A stretch of DNA of 11,820 nt from Akkermansiaceae bacterium (GTDB taxonomy: Bacteria; Verrucomicrobiota; Verrucomicrobiia; Verrucomicrobiales; Akkermansiaceae): NCBI GenBank assembly GCA_023301645.1, contig JALZUH010000056.1, forward strand, positions 1 through 11,820, written 5' to 3'. Numbering within the stretch: position 1 is the first letter of the stretch; the number at the start of each line of letters is the position of its first letter. The position numbers and the translations under genes are program-made. The notes under the pieces are model-generated. The model worked only from the letters and a program-made list of their open reading frames with translations. It had not been told where the DNA came from and searched no databases. Below are positions 5,668 to 11,820 of this stretch, piece by piece.

Positions 5668-7167
5668 TTAAGTAAGTGCTTCTACAATGGTCTTCACCAA
5701 GCCTTCGATATTATGATCTTCAGCCTCGGTAGCATCTCGACCTAGTTCAGTGAGCTTGGCAGAGGTAATCGGGCCGATACTCGCAGCCTTGCAGTCAGCA
5801 GGCCATGGTAGGTCGAGATCGTGGAAATACTTCGCTGTCGATGAGCTAGTGAATGTTACAAGATCAGCACCCTCTTTTTTAAAGCGTTCGGCAGCACCTG
5901 TAGGATCGCTATCTTCTGCGGCAATACGGTAAGCTACGCAGTCATCGACGATTCCTCCCTGCTCGGATAATCCTTCAGCGAGGATATCGCGGGCATTTTC
6001 AGGCTTCACCCAGAGAATGGTTTGATTCTCAATATTTTGCTCTTCCTTAAATTTCTCAAGTAACCCCTCCGCAATAAAGCGATCAGGAATGAGGTCTGCT
6101 GTGAAACGATACTTTTTGACCTCAGCAGCCGTGCCTGGCCCTACCACGGCGATCTTCACCCCTCCGATACTGCGTGCATCTTCATAAGTAGCGTAAAAGG
6201 CATCGAAGAATCGACGCACACCATTCGTGCTACTAAAGACTAGCCAGTCATAGGTATGAACGGCAGCCACACCTTCGGCAAAGCCTACCTTATCCACAGG
6301 GTCGTCGATGCGAAGCACGGGTAACTCCATAACATCTGCACCAAGTGCCGTCAGCTCGTTAACTAATCCACTAGCCTGCTCGCGACTGCGAGTAACTACG
6401 ATGCGCTTGCCCTTCAGCGGGCGGGTTTCATACCATCCTATATTGTTCATTTCTTTAATAATTTCTCCGATAACACCTACTGCGGGTGATTTAAAGTTTT
6501 CTGCTTTAGCAATGTCAGCAATGTCGCTAAGCGTTCCTGTGATCGTTCTTTGTCTTCCCGTCGTCGCCCAACGAGTGAGAGAGATCGGTGTCTGAGGATC
6601 GGCACCGTGACCGATAAGCACGCCCGTGATTTCACGTAGCTTCGACACGCCCATAAGGAATATCTTCGTGCCAGGAGTCTTAGCGAGCATTTCATAGTCA
6701 ACGCCTTGCTGCTCCTTATCATCAGCCTCATGACCGGAGAAAACAGTAAGCTGAGCACCGTATTTGCGGTGTGTGAGTGGGATACCTGCATAGGTTGGCC
6801 CCGCGAAGGCTGAGGAAATACCGGGGATAATTTCAAACCTGCAACCTGCCGCTGCTAATTCGGCCGCCTCTTCGCCACCACGTCCAAATATCATAGGGTC
6901 TCCCCCCTTGAGCCTGACAACAACCTTGCCTTCTTTTACTTTCCTAACGAGAAGGGCGTTAATTTGATCTTGGGGCAACTTGTGGTTTTTTGCGCGCTTA
7001 CCGACGTCGATTTGCTCACAATCATCACGTGACCACGTCAATAGTTCAGCACTACTAAGAGCGTCATAGACGAGCACATCGGCCATCTCGATACACTTCT
7101 TACACTTCAAGGTCACGAGTCCAGGGTCTCCTGGGCCTGCTCCGGCTAAATAACAAATTCCACTCAT
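5668..7167 (-). CDS. cobA-hemD: Fused uroporphyrinogen-III C-methyltransferase / uroporphyrinogen-III synthase
   Basis: A 499-residue two-domain cytoplasmic enzyme. Residues 1-245 form a SUMT (CobA) domain that methylates uroporphyrinogen III twice with S-adenosylmethionine to precorrin-2. Its hallmarks are GAGPGDPGL (9-17), VYDAL, VRLKGGDPMIFGRGGEE (84-100), PGISSAFAGPTYAGIPLTHR (115-134) and GIIKEM-type sequence at its end (GEIIKEM, 234-240). Residues from about 251 form a HemD domain that cyclises hydroxymethylbilane, starting LKGKRIVVTRSREQASGLV and including WLVFSSTNGVRRF and TFTSSSTAKYF. The fusion makes and diverts the same intermediate at the heme/siroheme branch. No precorrin-2 dehydrogenase domain like that of CysG is present. 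Its ATG overlaps the hemC stop as ATGA, implying coupled translation. It is the last gene of the heme block. Confidence 0.95.
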   Translation of the reverse strand: MSGICYLAGAGPGDPGLVTLKCKKCIEMADVLVYDALSSAELLTWSRDDCEQIDVGKRAKNHKLPQDQINALLVRKVKEGKVVVRLKGGDPMIFGRGGEEAAELAAAGCRFEIIPGISSAFAGPTYAGIPLTHRKYGAQLTVFSGHEADDKEQQGVDYEMLAKTPGTKIFLMGVSKLREITGVLIGHGADPQTPISLTRWATTGRQRTITGTLSDIADIAKAENFKSPAVGVIGEIIKEMNNIGWYETRPLKGKRIVVTRSREQASGLVNELTALGADVMELPVLRIDDPVDKVGFAEGVAAVHTYDWLVFSSTNGVRRFFDAFYATYEDARSIGGVKIAVVGPGTAAEVKKYRFTADLIPDRFIAEGLLEKFKEEQNIENQTILWVKPENARDILAEGLSEQGGIVDDCVAYRIAAEDSDPTGAAERFKKEGADLVTFTSSSTAKYFHDLDLPWPADCKAASIGPITSAKLTELGRDATEAEDHNIEGLVKTIVEALT

Positions 7168-8096
7168 GATAAGGTATTAAATAATGCTGCAGCCACACTC
7201 TCAGGCTCACTTAGTGCGCCTGAAACAACTGCCTCAGCGGGATGGGCATTGTCCTCGCTATGTTCATCAAAAACCCTACCCGCCATGTGAAGAACATCTC
7301 CCTCAATCCACGAGCGAACGCCTACAGGGGTGTGGCAGCCAGCGTCGAGAAGCCTCAGGAACTCTCGCTCAGCGAGTAGTAGCTTCATCGAAGGTGCGTG
7401 GGTAATCGCCTCGATTGCCTCACGAGCATCTTCGTCATCAGCTCGTATTTCAAAACCAACAATACCCTGCCCTGCAGCGGGGAGGAATTCATCTGGCGCG
7501 AGCACACTCGCATGCAGCCCATCGAGTAGCTCCGAGTCTAAATCATAACCAAGTCTCACCAGACCTGCCTCGGCGAGCATGATCGCATCATACTCGTCTT
7601 GGTCACGCAGCTTCTCCAGACGAGTCGGCACGTTACCACGAATATCGATCATCTTCAGATCAGGGCGCATCCATGATAGCTGGCACTGTCGACGCACACT
7701 ACTAGTGCCCACTGTCGACCCCTCAGGCAGCTCAGCCAGTGACTTCACTCCCTTACAAATCAATACATCAGCTGATGGCGCACGCTCAAGAGCACCCACA
7801 ATTTCAAAGCACTCTGCCAAAACCGTAGGCACGTCCTTCATACTATGAACGGCCAGATCAATCTCACCATTTTCAAGTGCAACCTCAAGCTCCTTGGTAA
7901 AAACGCCCTTATCAAGATCCCCCTCAGACTTAGCGACCTCAGAGAGTGGCACGTCAGTGCGACGATCCCCTGTCGTAGTGATGACCTTGCGGATGATTTC
8001 ACGGTCGGCAAATACCTCCCTAAGGGCGGCTTCCGTCATTTCAGCTTGAGCCAGTGCCAGTGCGCTGCCTCGTGTTCCTACTACTAGTGGTTTCAT
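7164..8096 (-). CDS. hemC: Porphobilinogen deaminase (hydroxymethylbilane synthase)
   Basis: A 310-residue enzyme, the usual family length, that polymerises four porphobilinogen molecules into hydroxymethylbilane. Visible motifs are the N-terminal VGTRGSALALAQAE, the VHSMKDVPT loop near residues 87-95, TVGTSSVRRQCQL and DIRGNVPTRLEKL. Cys254 in LLDAGCHTPVGVR is the residue expected to carry the dipyrromethane cofactor. It begins 9 bp after the hemA stop and its TGA overlaps the next gene's ATG by 4 bp. The last hemA codons GAG GAA form a purine-rich stretch upstream of the start, but at a long spacing. Function and start are secure. Confidence 0.97.
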   Translation of the reverse strand: MKPLVVGTRGSALALAQAEMTEAALREVFADREIIRKVITTTGDRRTDVPLSEVAKSEGDLDKGVFTKELEVALENGEIDLAVHSMKDVPTVLAECFEIVGALERAPSADVLICKGVKSLAELPEGSTVGTSSVRRQCQLSWMRPDLKMIDIRGNVPTRLEKLRDQDEYDAIMLAEAGLVRLGYDLDSELLDGLHASVLAPDEFLPAAGQGIVGFEIRADDEDAREAIEAITHAPSMKLLLAEREFLRLLDAGCHTPVGVRSWIEGDVLHMAGRVFDEHSEDNAHPAEAVVSGALSEPESVAAALFNTLS

Positions 8097-8105
8097 CGTT
8101 AAAAA

Positions 8106-9086
8106 TTAAATTTCCTCGTCAATCATCAGCTCACAGACCTTCACCTGCTCAGCCCTCGATACTCTCGCCTCGCTAGCTAGCTTCTGAAGCTTATCAATAT
8201 CGTAGAGATAAACCTCCTCGATATCTCCTGCTGCTTTCTCGATGTCACGAGGCACGGCTATGTCGATAAGAAAGAGCGGACGATACTTACGCCGCCCACG
8301 CACTGCCTCAATCGCAGAAGCAAGCAGCACAGGTTCAGAAGCACCCGTCGAAGATACGATAACATCGGCTTGCACCAGAGCGTCTTCCCACTGGTCAAAT
8401 GGCACTGACGAGCCACCAAGCTCAGTGGCGAGTAGCTCAGCACGCTCTAGCGAACGATTAGTCACAGTAAGATGGCTAGCACCGCGAGACATCATGCTCT
8501 GCGCCACCTGTCGGCTCATCTCACCAGCTCCGATCACCATGATATGACTCCCCTTGAGTTTGCCGAAAATTTTCTCTGCCATGTCTACCGCCACACTACC
8601 CACTGAGGTTTGCCCTTTTTGGATATTGGTATTAGTGCGGACTTTCTTACCCACGGTGAAGGACTTCTGGAATAGGCGATTGAGAACCCCGCTGGTAGCA
8701 CCTGACTCAAGTGCCTGCTTGTAAGCCTGCTTCACCTGTCCGAAAATTTCAGTTTCACCCAGCACCATCGAGTCCAAACCACTAACAAGTCGAAACAGAT
8801 GGCGTCTCACATCATCACCAGTCTTTTGGTATAAGTGCGCCATTACTCCGTCATCATGCCCCATAGAGAGATGATTACTCAGTAGCTCGATGCCTGATTC
8901 CTTATCCTCCACGGCAGCATAAATCTCCATACGATTACACGTAGAGAGCACCACGCCCTCATGCAGAGCACTCAGAGAGATTATCTCTCTCGCCTTCTCG
9001 CCTAGCTTCTCAGCGGGCACAGCAAAGCGTTCCCTCACCTCTACAGGTGCGGTTTCATGATTCAAACCCATGCATATTAGCTCCAT
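8106..9086 (-). CDS. hemA: Glutamyl-tRNA reductase, short form lacking the dimerisation domain
   Basis: The first committed step of C5 tetrapyrrole synthesis: NADPH-dependent reduction of glutamyl-tRNA to glutamate-1-semialdehyde. The catalytic domain is intact, with MGLNHETAPVEVRERFAVP and the nucleophile Cys50 in VVLSTCNRMEIY, then GLDSMVLGETEIFGQVKQAY. The NADPH-binding domain shows VIGAGEMSRQVAQ and VTNRSLERAELLA, then FLIDIAVPRDIE and VYLYDIDKL. The protein stops at 326 residues with LMIDEEI, within the helix that normally leads to the C-terminal dimerisation domain; typical bacterial enzymes have about 410-430 residues. Only 9 bp separate its stop from hemC, so the missing domain is not hidden in another frame downstream. 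It starts 1 bp after the hemX-like stop. Some other PVC-type bacteria may share this short form, from memory. Confidence 0.93.
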   Translation of the reverse strand: MELICMGLNHETAPVEVRERFAVPAEKLGEKAREIISLSALHEGVVLSTCNRMEIYAAVEDKESGIELLSNHLSMGHDDGVMAHLYQKTGDDVRRHLFRLVSGLDSMVLGETEIFGQVKQAYKQALESGATSGVLNRLFQKSFTVGKKVRTNTNIQKGQTSVGSVAVDMAEKIFGKLKGSHIMVIGAGEMSRQVAQSMMSRGASHLTVTNRSLERAELLATELGGSSVPFDQWEDALVQADVIVSSTGASEPVLLASAIEAVRGRRKYRPLFLIDIAVPRDIEKAAGDIEEVYLYDIDKLQKLASEARVSRAEQVKVCELMIDEEI

Positions 9087-9087
9087 G

Positions 9088-9858
9088 TCAGTTCAAAAAA
9101 GGAAAAATCAAAAAGGACAGCACAAATAATACGACTGCTGCAAAAGATAATTTCACTGGAGGGATACCTTTTTTCCACTCCATAAGTATCAGGGTCAAGT
9201 AAGCCACCCACTGAATAGCCGCCGCGATGAGATGCTTCGCCGCCCCCACAGAAGTCTCCATCATCAGTCCGCACAAAACACCTGAAGTCAGCAGGATAAA
9301 GCCCCAAAAGAGCAATCGATGAATCACCACAATCAACCCTCGCGCTGGTGGCAAATACTTAAAGAGCCCATCATTAGTCTCAGCATCCTTGAGCTTCCTA
9401 TTTAAAACAATAAACATCACCCCAGCCACAGCCGCTAAGCCCAGTGCCCCATAGGCCATGACCGATAAGGCTGCATGCCCCTCACGCCAAGGATCAATCA
9501 CCGCAATACGCTCCGGCGCGCTATCGAGCATCCCCGGGAGTGCCGCAAGAGCCAGTAAGAAACACACCAAAGGAGCCGTAAAAACACCCAGTAAAGATAG
9601 GCGAAACATCGAGCCCACCGCCATGTAGAAAATCGTCAGCGACCAAGCAGAGAATATGAAAATCTCACCCAAATCACCCAATGGGCAGCTACCGCGCAGC
9701 TCACTACGTAGCCACATCACCACCGTCTGGGCAATCAATGAGCCTGCAATTAAAAATAAGGTCAAACTACTCCTCGTGCCTTGGCGCAAGTATGCAGCGC
9801 CTTGTGCAGCTGCGAAAGCTGCCAAGAGCACGGCAAGAAGAAGTATCCAATGATCCAT
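9088..9858 (-). CDS. hemX: HemX/CcsA-family multi-pass membrane protein (cytochrome c assembly fold)
   Basis: A 256-residue inner-membrane protein with about eight predicted transmembrane helices (near residues 4-24, 31-50, 63-85, 88-109, 128-152, 179-200, 207-226 and 237-255). RGSCPLGDLGEIFIFSAW and WREGHAALSVMAYGALGLAAV match the CcsA/HemX family, and His128 fits a conserved heme-related histidine. The Trp-rich WGxxWxWDPKE signature of true heme-handling CcsA/ResC proteins is absent: the equivalent region reads METSVGAAKHLIAAAIQW. This favours HemX, a protein linked to heme biosynthesis and to control of glutamyl-tRNA reductase level in Bacillus, over a cytochrome c synthase. It is the first gene of the heme block and directly precedes hemA. 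The exact role here is inferred from family and position. Confidence 0.82.
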   Translation of the reverse strand: MDHWILLLAVLLAAFAAAQGAAYLRQGTRSSLTLFLIAGSLIAQTVVMWLRSELRGSCPLGDLGEIFIFSAWSLTIFYMAVGSMFRLSLLGVFTAPLVCFLLALAALPGMLDSAPERIAVIDPWREGHAALSVMAYGALGLAAVAGVMFIVLNRKLKDAETNDGLFKYLPPARGLIVVIHRLLFWGFILLTSGVLCGLMMETSVGAAKHLIAAAIQWVAYLTLILMEWKKGIPPVKLSFAAVVLFVLSFLIFPFLN

Positions 9859-10031
9859 CGCGAGTCATCAGATGCACCTGAAGCGCGTAAAACTCAAGCC
9901 GATATTTAAAAACTCGTGGCATAATCCGCCCACACTAACCCACTTGGTTGATCTTAGAGGAGCCCTTTGCGCAGTAATGAGCAGCATACAAATATCTCAC
10001 CTAAGCTGCTATCGTCCTACCCCACGATGGA
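9859..10031. promoter_or_regulatory. Spacer between metR-like gene and the heme block
   Basis: These 173 bp lie between the regulator stop and the hemX-like start and should hold the heme-block promoter. I see no convincing -35/-10 pair and no strong terminator. The only dyad noted is agcagc (9980-9985) with gctgct (10005-10010) around a 19-base loop, too weak to name. An aggtg sequence lies about 16 bases before the hemX start, too far for a standard ribosome binding site. Confidence 0.3.
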
Positions 10032-10928
10032 TTACTCTACTGATGACCTAGCTCGCTCAAGGAATGCTTGGATATAGTCTACGCTTTCATCCTCACTTCT
10101 TATACCTAGGTGAATTTGCTTCGAGAGTCCCTTTTTCCCAAGTTTAATAGCCACAATGCCATACCTCTCAGCGTATTCATTAACTAGCCAGCGAGGCAGT
10201 GCAGTGACCCCTCGACCACAAGCCACCATCTGGATCAAAATCTCGGTAGTTTCGATGATCTTCTGATACTTCACTGTCCTACCAACTGGGGTCAGGAAAT
10301 TTGAAAATATATCCAAGCGATCAGAGCATACAGGGTAGGTAAAAAGCGTTTCCTCACCTAGATCCTCTGGATTGACATAATCCCTATCCCTATATGGATG
10401 ATCTCCACTCACTACCAAAACTTGCTCGTAGTCAAAGACTGGGAAAAACGTCAATTCAGGCTTTCGCACAGGATCGGGCGTAACAATAATATCTATCTCG
10501 TGGGCTAGCAGAGCCTCAATACCGGCAAATTGAAATTTCTGGATAATGTCCAGATCAACCGAAGGCCAGTCCTGCAAGAAAGTCTTCGTCACCGTCTGCA
10601 GCCACTGGTAGCACGGGTGGCACTCCATTCCGATTTTGAGGATACCACGCTCACCTTTGCTAAACTGGATGAGCTGGCTTTCTGTCCTCACAAACTGAGG
10701 TATCAAACGCCTTGAAGTATGGAGTAAATGCTGACCTGCCTGCGTTGGAATAAGCTGCCTGCCTTTTCTCTGCCAGATCTTAACTCCTAGCTGGCCTTCT
10801 AATTTCGACATGCTGTGACTCAGTGCTGACTGAGTCAGACTCAGAGACTCCGCTGCAGCCGTCATACTGCCTTCTCTTTCAACAGCGAGAATGATTTCGA
10901 GGTGGATTCGTTCTAAATAGGTCATCAC
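10032..10928 (-). CDS. metR: LysR-family transcriptional regulator, MetR-like
   Basis: A 298-residue DNA-binding protein of LysR length. The N-terminal winged helix-turn-helix is clear (EGSMTAAAESLSLTQSALSHSMSKLEGQLGVKI, split here only as a description of residues 19-51). The effector domain carries MetR-type sequence: MECHPCYQWL near 101-110, a PVFDYEQVLVVSGDHPY stretch, then NPEDLGEETLFTYPV, DRLDIFSNFLTPVG and QMVACGRGVTALPRW. E. coli MetR binds homocysteine and controls methionine-synthase genes. Here the gene is divergent from a methionine-synthase partner gene, which supports the same role. The start is either GTG at 10928 or the adjacent ATG at 10925; no ribosome binding site decides. 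A dyad of MetR-box shape lies 8 bp upstream. It is the only regulator in the window, so it may also act on the cys genes. Confidence 0.88.
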   Translation of the reverse strand: MMTYLERIHLEIILAVEREGSMTAAAESLSLTQSALSHSMSKLEGQLGVKIWQRKGRQLIPTQAGQHLLHTSRRLIPQFVRTESQLIQFSKGERGILKIGMECHPCYQWLQTVTKTFLQDWPSVDLDIIQKFQFAGIEALLAHEIDIIVTPDPVRKPELTFFPVFDYEQVLVVSGDHPYRDRDYVNPEDLGEETLFTYPVCSDRLDIFSNFLTPVGRTVKYQKIIETTEILIQMVACGRGVTALPRWLVNEYAERYGIVAIKLGKKGLSKQIHLGIRSEDESVDYIQAFLERARSSVE

Positions 10929-10935
10929 TTGATCA

Positions 10936-10950
10936 ATGAGCTAAACTCAT
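10936..10950. promoter_or_regulatory. Candidate MetR operator in the metR-mesX divergent spacer
   Basis: ATGAG and CTCAT form a perfect inverted repeat around 5 bp, so the core is TGAG-N5-CTCA. The known MetR consensus is TGAA-N5-TTCA, with the same spacing and one changed base per arm. It lies within the 80-bp spacer shared by the MetR-like gene and the DUF1852 gene. A second palindrome, attcatgaat, lies at 10976-10985. Confidence 0.45.
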
Positions 10951-10997
10951 AGAACAATGACCAAAGACCATTTTTATTCATGAATCAAGCCTGATAT

Positions 10998-11002
10998 GGT
11001 GA
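10998..11002 (+). promoter_or_regulatory. Ribosome binding site of the DUF1852 gene
   Basis: GGTGA lies six bases before the ATG at 11009, a good spacing, and supports that start. It is one of the few recognisable Shine-Dalgarno sequences in the window. Confidence 0.5.
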
Positions 11003-11008
11003 CAACCA

Positions 11009-11820
11009 ATGAATACGCAACAGCAAAACCAACGCTCCAAACAAGAGACCTTTTCATACTCACTCAAGAGCATTCGCTTCGATGAAAACTACCGCCCAGC
11101 AGACAGCACTAGAGCTACGACCAACTTCGCTAATCTAGCCAGAGGAGAAAGACGACAGGAGAACTTACAAAATGCTCTCGATATGATTAATAGCCGATTT
11201 AACGCCCTGGCCTACTGGGATAATATCAAAAGTGACCGTTACTCACTCGAACTTGAAATCATCTCCGTTGAAGTCGACCTCAAGGGCGACGGCCAAGCAT
11301 TCCCCTCGATTGAAATCCTTAGTATCACCATCCACGACAGTAAAACCAACAAGTCCATCGAGGGCATTGTCGGTAATAACTTCTCGTCCTACGTGCGAGA
11401 CTACGACTTCAGTATTCGACTCGCAGAGCACAATAAAAACCAAGACGAGTTCAGTATCCCAAGCGACTTCGGACTACTCCACGGCAAGCTCTTTAATGAC
11501 TTTCTCAACTCCTCTGCCTACAGAGAGCGATTCCCTAAGTCACCCGTCATTTGCCTAAGTGTCTCAGAGAACAAAACCTACCGACGCTCTCATAATCAAC
11601 ACCCCATTCTCGGAGTCGAATACTTCCCCGATAGTAGCTCACTTACAGAGCAGTATTTCAAAAAAATGGGCTTCCACGTCCGCTACTTCATGCCCTCTGA
11701 CAGCACGGCACCACTCGCCTTCTACTACTTTGGCGACCTGCTCACTGATTACACCAATCTTGAGCTCATTGGCACCATTAGCACCATGGAGACTTTTCAA
11801 AAAATCTACCGCCCCGAAAT
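11009..11820 (+). CDS. mesX: MesX (DUF1852), accessory protein of the folate-independent methionine synthase MesD (partial)
   Basis: An open frame starts at ATG 11009 and runs 270 codons off the right edge with no stop. The protein has the conserved sequence of DUF1852: IRFDENYRPADSTRATTNFANLARG, NALDMINSRFNALAYWDN, SLELEIISVEVDL, GIVGNNFSSYVRDYDF, SIPSDFGLLHGKLFNDFL, SVSENKTYRRSHNQHP-type residues, and TEQYFKKMGFHVRYFMP followed by NLELIGTISTMETFQKIYRPE. The family is about 320-330 residues, so only some 50 appear to be missing. No enzyme motif is obvious. From literature as I recall it, DUF1852 (MesX) is required together with MesD, a MetE-core-like methionine synthase that needs neither folate nor cobalamin, and mesD usually follows mesX. 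That predicts mesD just right of the window. Divergence from a MetR-like gene fits. Confidence 0.88.
   Translation, partial: MNTQQQNQRSKQETFSYSLKSIRFDENYRPADSTRATTNFANLARGERRQENLQNALDMINSRFNALAYWDNIKSDRYSLELEIISVEVDLKGDGQAFPSIEILSITIHDSKTNKSIEGIVGNNFSSYVRDYDFSIRLAEHNKNQDEFSIPSDFGLLHGKLFNDFLNSSAYRERFPKSPVICLSVSENKTYRRSHNQHPILGVEYFPDSSSLTEQYFKKMGFHVRYFMPSDSTAPLAFYYFGDLLTDYTNLELIGTISTMETFQKIYRPE

Noticed and set aside
6477..6836. A 119-codon minus-strand frame within cobA-hemD
   Set aside because: It overlaps the SUMT domain, whose motifs are clear in the main frame. The alternative frame looks random, rich in Ser, Arg and Leu.
9077..9307. A 76-codon minus-strand frame overlapping the hemX-like gene
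   Set aside because: It is in a different frame of the same strand as a well-supported membrane protein and shows no conserved motif.
188..10928. Horizontal transfer or a mobile island
   Set aside because: No transposase, integrase, terminal repeats or tRNA junction. Composition looks even and all genes are core metabolism in a coherent order.

Overview
The window is an ordinary-looking chromosomal segment of roughly 50% G+C. It holds a compact set of housekeeping genes for heme, siroheme and assimilatory sulfur metabolism, plus one methionine-synthesis gene. I see no mobile element, CRISPR array, tRNA or rRNA. The organism is probably a free-living aerobic bacterium. A short glutamyl-tRNA reductase without the C-terminal dimerisation domain, the hemX-hemA-hemC-(cobA-hemD) order, a PAPS-type CysH and weak ribosome binding sites would fit a verrucomicrobial (PVC) genome. 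That placement is inference; the sequence does not prove it.

Layout. Positions 2-157 (+) hold the last codons of a gene ending in an alpha-helical, Ala/Glu/Lys-rich tail, followed by a hairpin shared with the convergent gene. From 188 to 10928 every gene is on the minus strand. In transcription order (right to left) these are a MetR-like LysR regulator; the heme block hemX/ccsA-like, hemA, hemC and a cobA-hemD fusion, tightly packed (gaps of 1 and 9 bp, then an ATGA overlap); a 235-bp spacer rich in hairpins and dyads; and the sulfite-reduction block cysJ, cysI, cysH and a double-domain CbiX/SirB chelatase. At 11009 a gene runs rightward off the window. It is recognisable as DUF1852 (MesX), the partner of the folate-independent methionine synthase MesD, and is divergent from metR.

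How the genes fit together. HemA and HemC start tetrapyrrole synthesis from glutamyl-tRNA. The fusion makes uroporphyrinogen III and methylates it to precorrin-2, the branch to siroheme. SirB inserts iron at the end of that branch, and siroheme is the prosthetic group of CysI. CysH reduces PAPS to sulfite, and CysJI reduces sulfite to sulfide with NADPH. Sulfide feeds cysteine and then homocysteine, which MesD/MesX would methylate under MetR control. The window therefore couples cofactor supply to the enzyme that needs it. Not seen here are precorrin-2 dehydrogenase, HemB, HemL, and the sulfate-activating enzymes.

The points most worth checking are the DUF1852/MetR divergent pair with a MetR-like dyad, the short HemA beside HemX, the missing precorrin-2 dehydrogenase next to a chelatase with an odd Cys-rich tail, the hairpins abutting stop codons in the cysJIH-sirB operon, a 17-bp tandem duplication between cysJ and cysI, and the structured spacer upstream of cysJ. 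I did not find a clearly novel multi-gene system.
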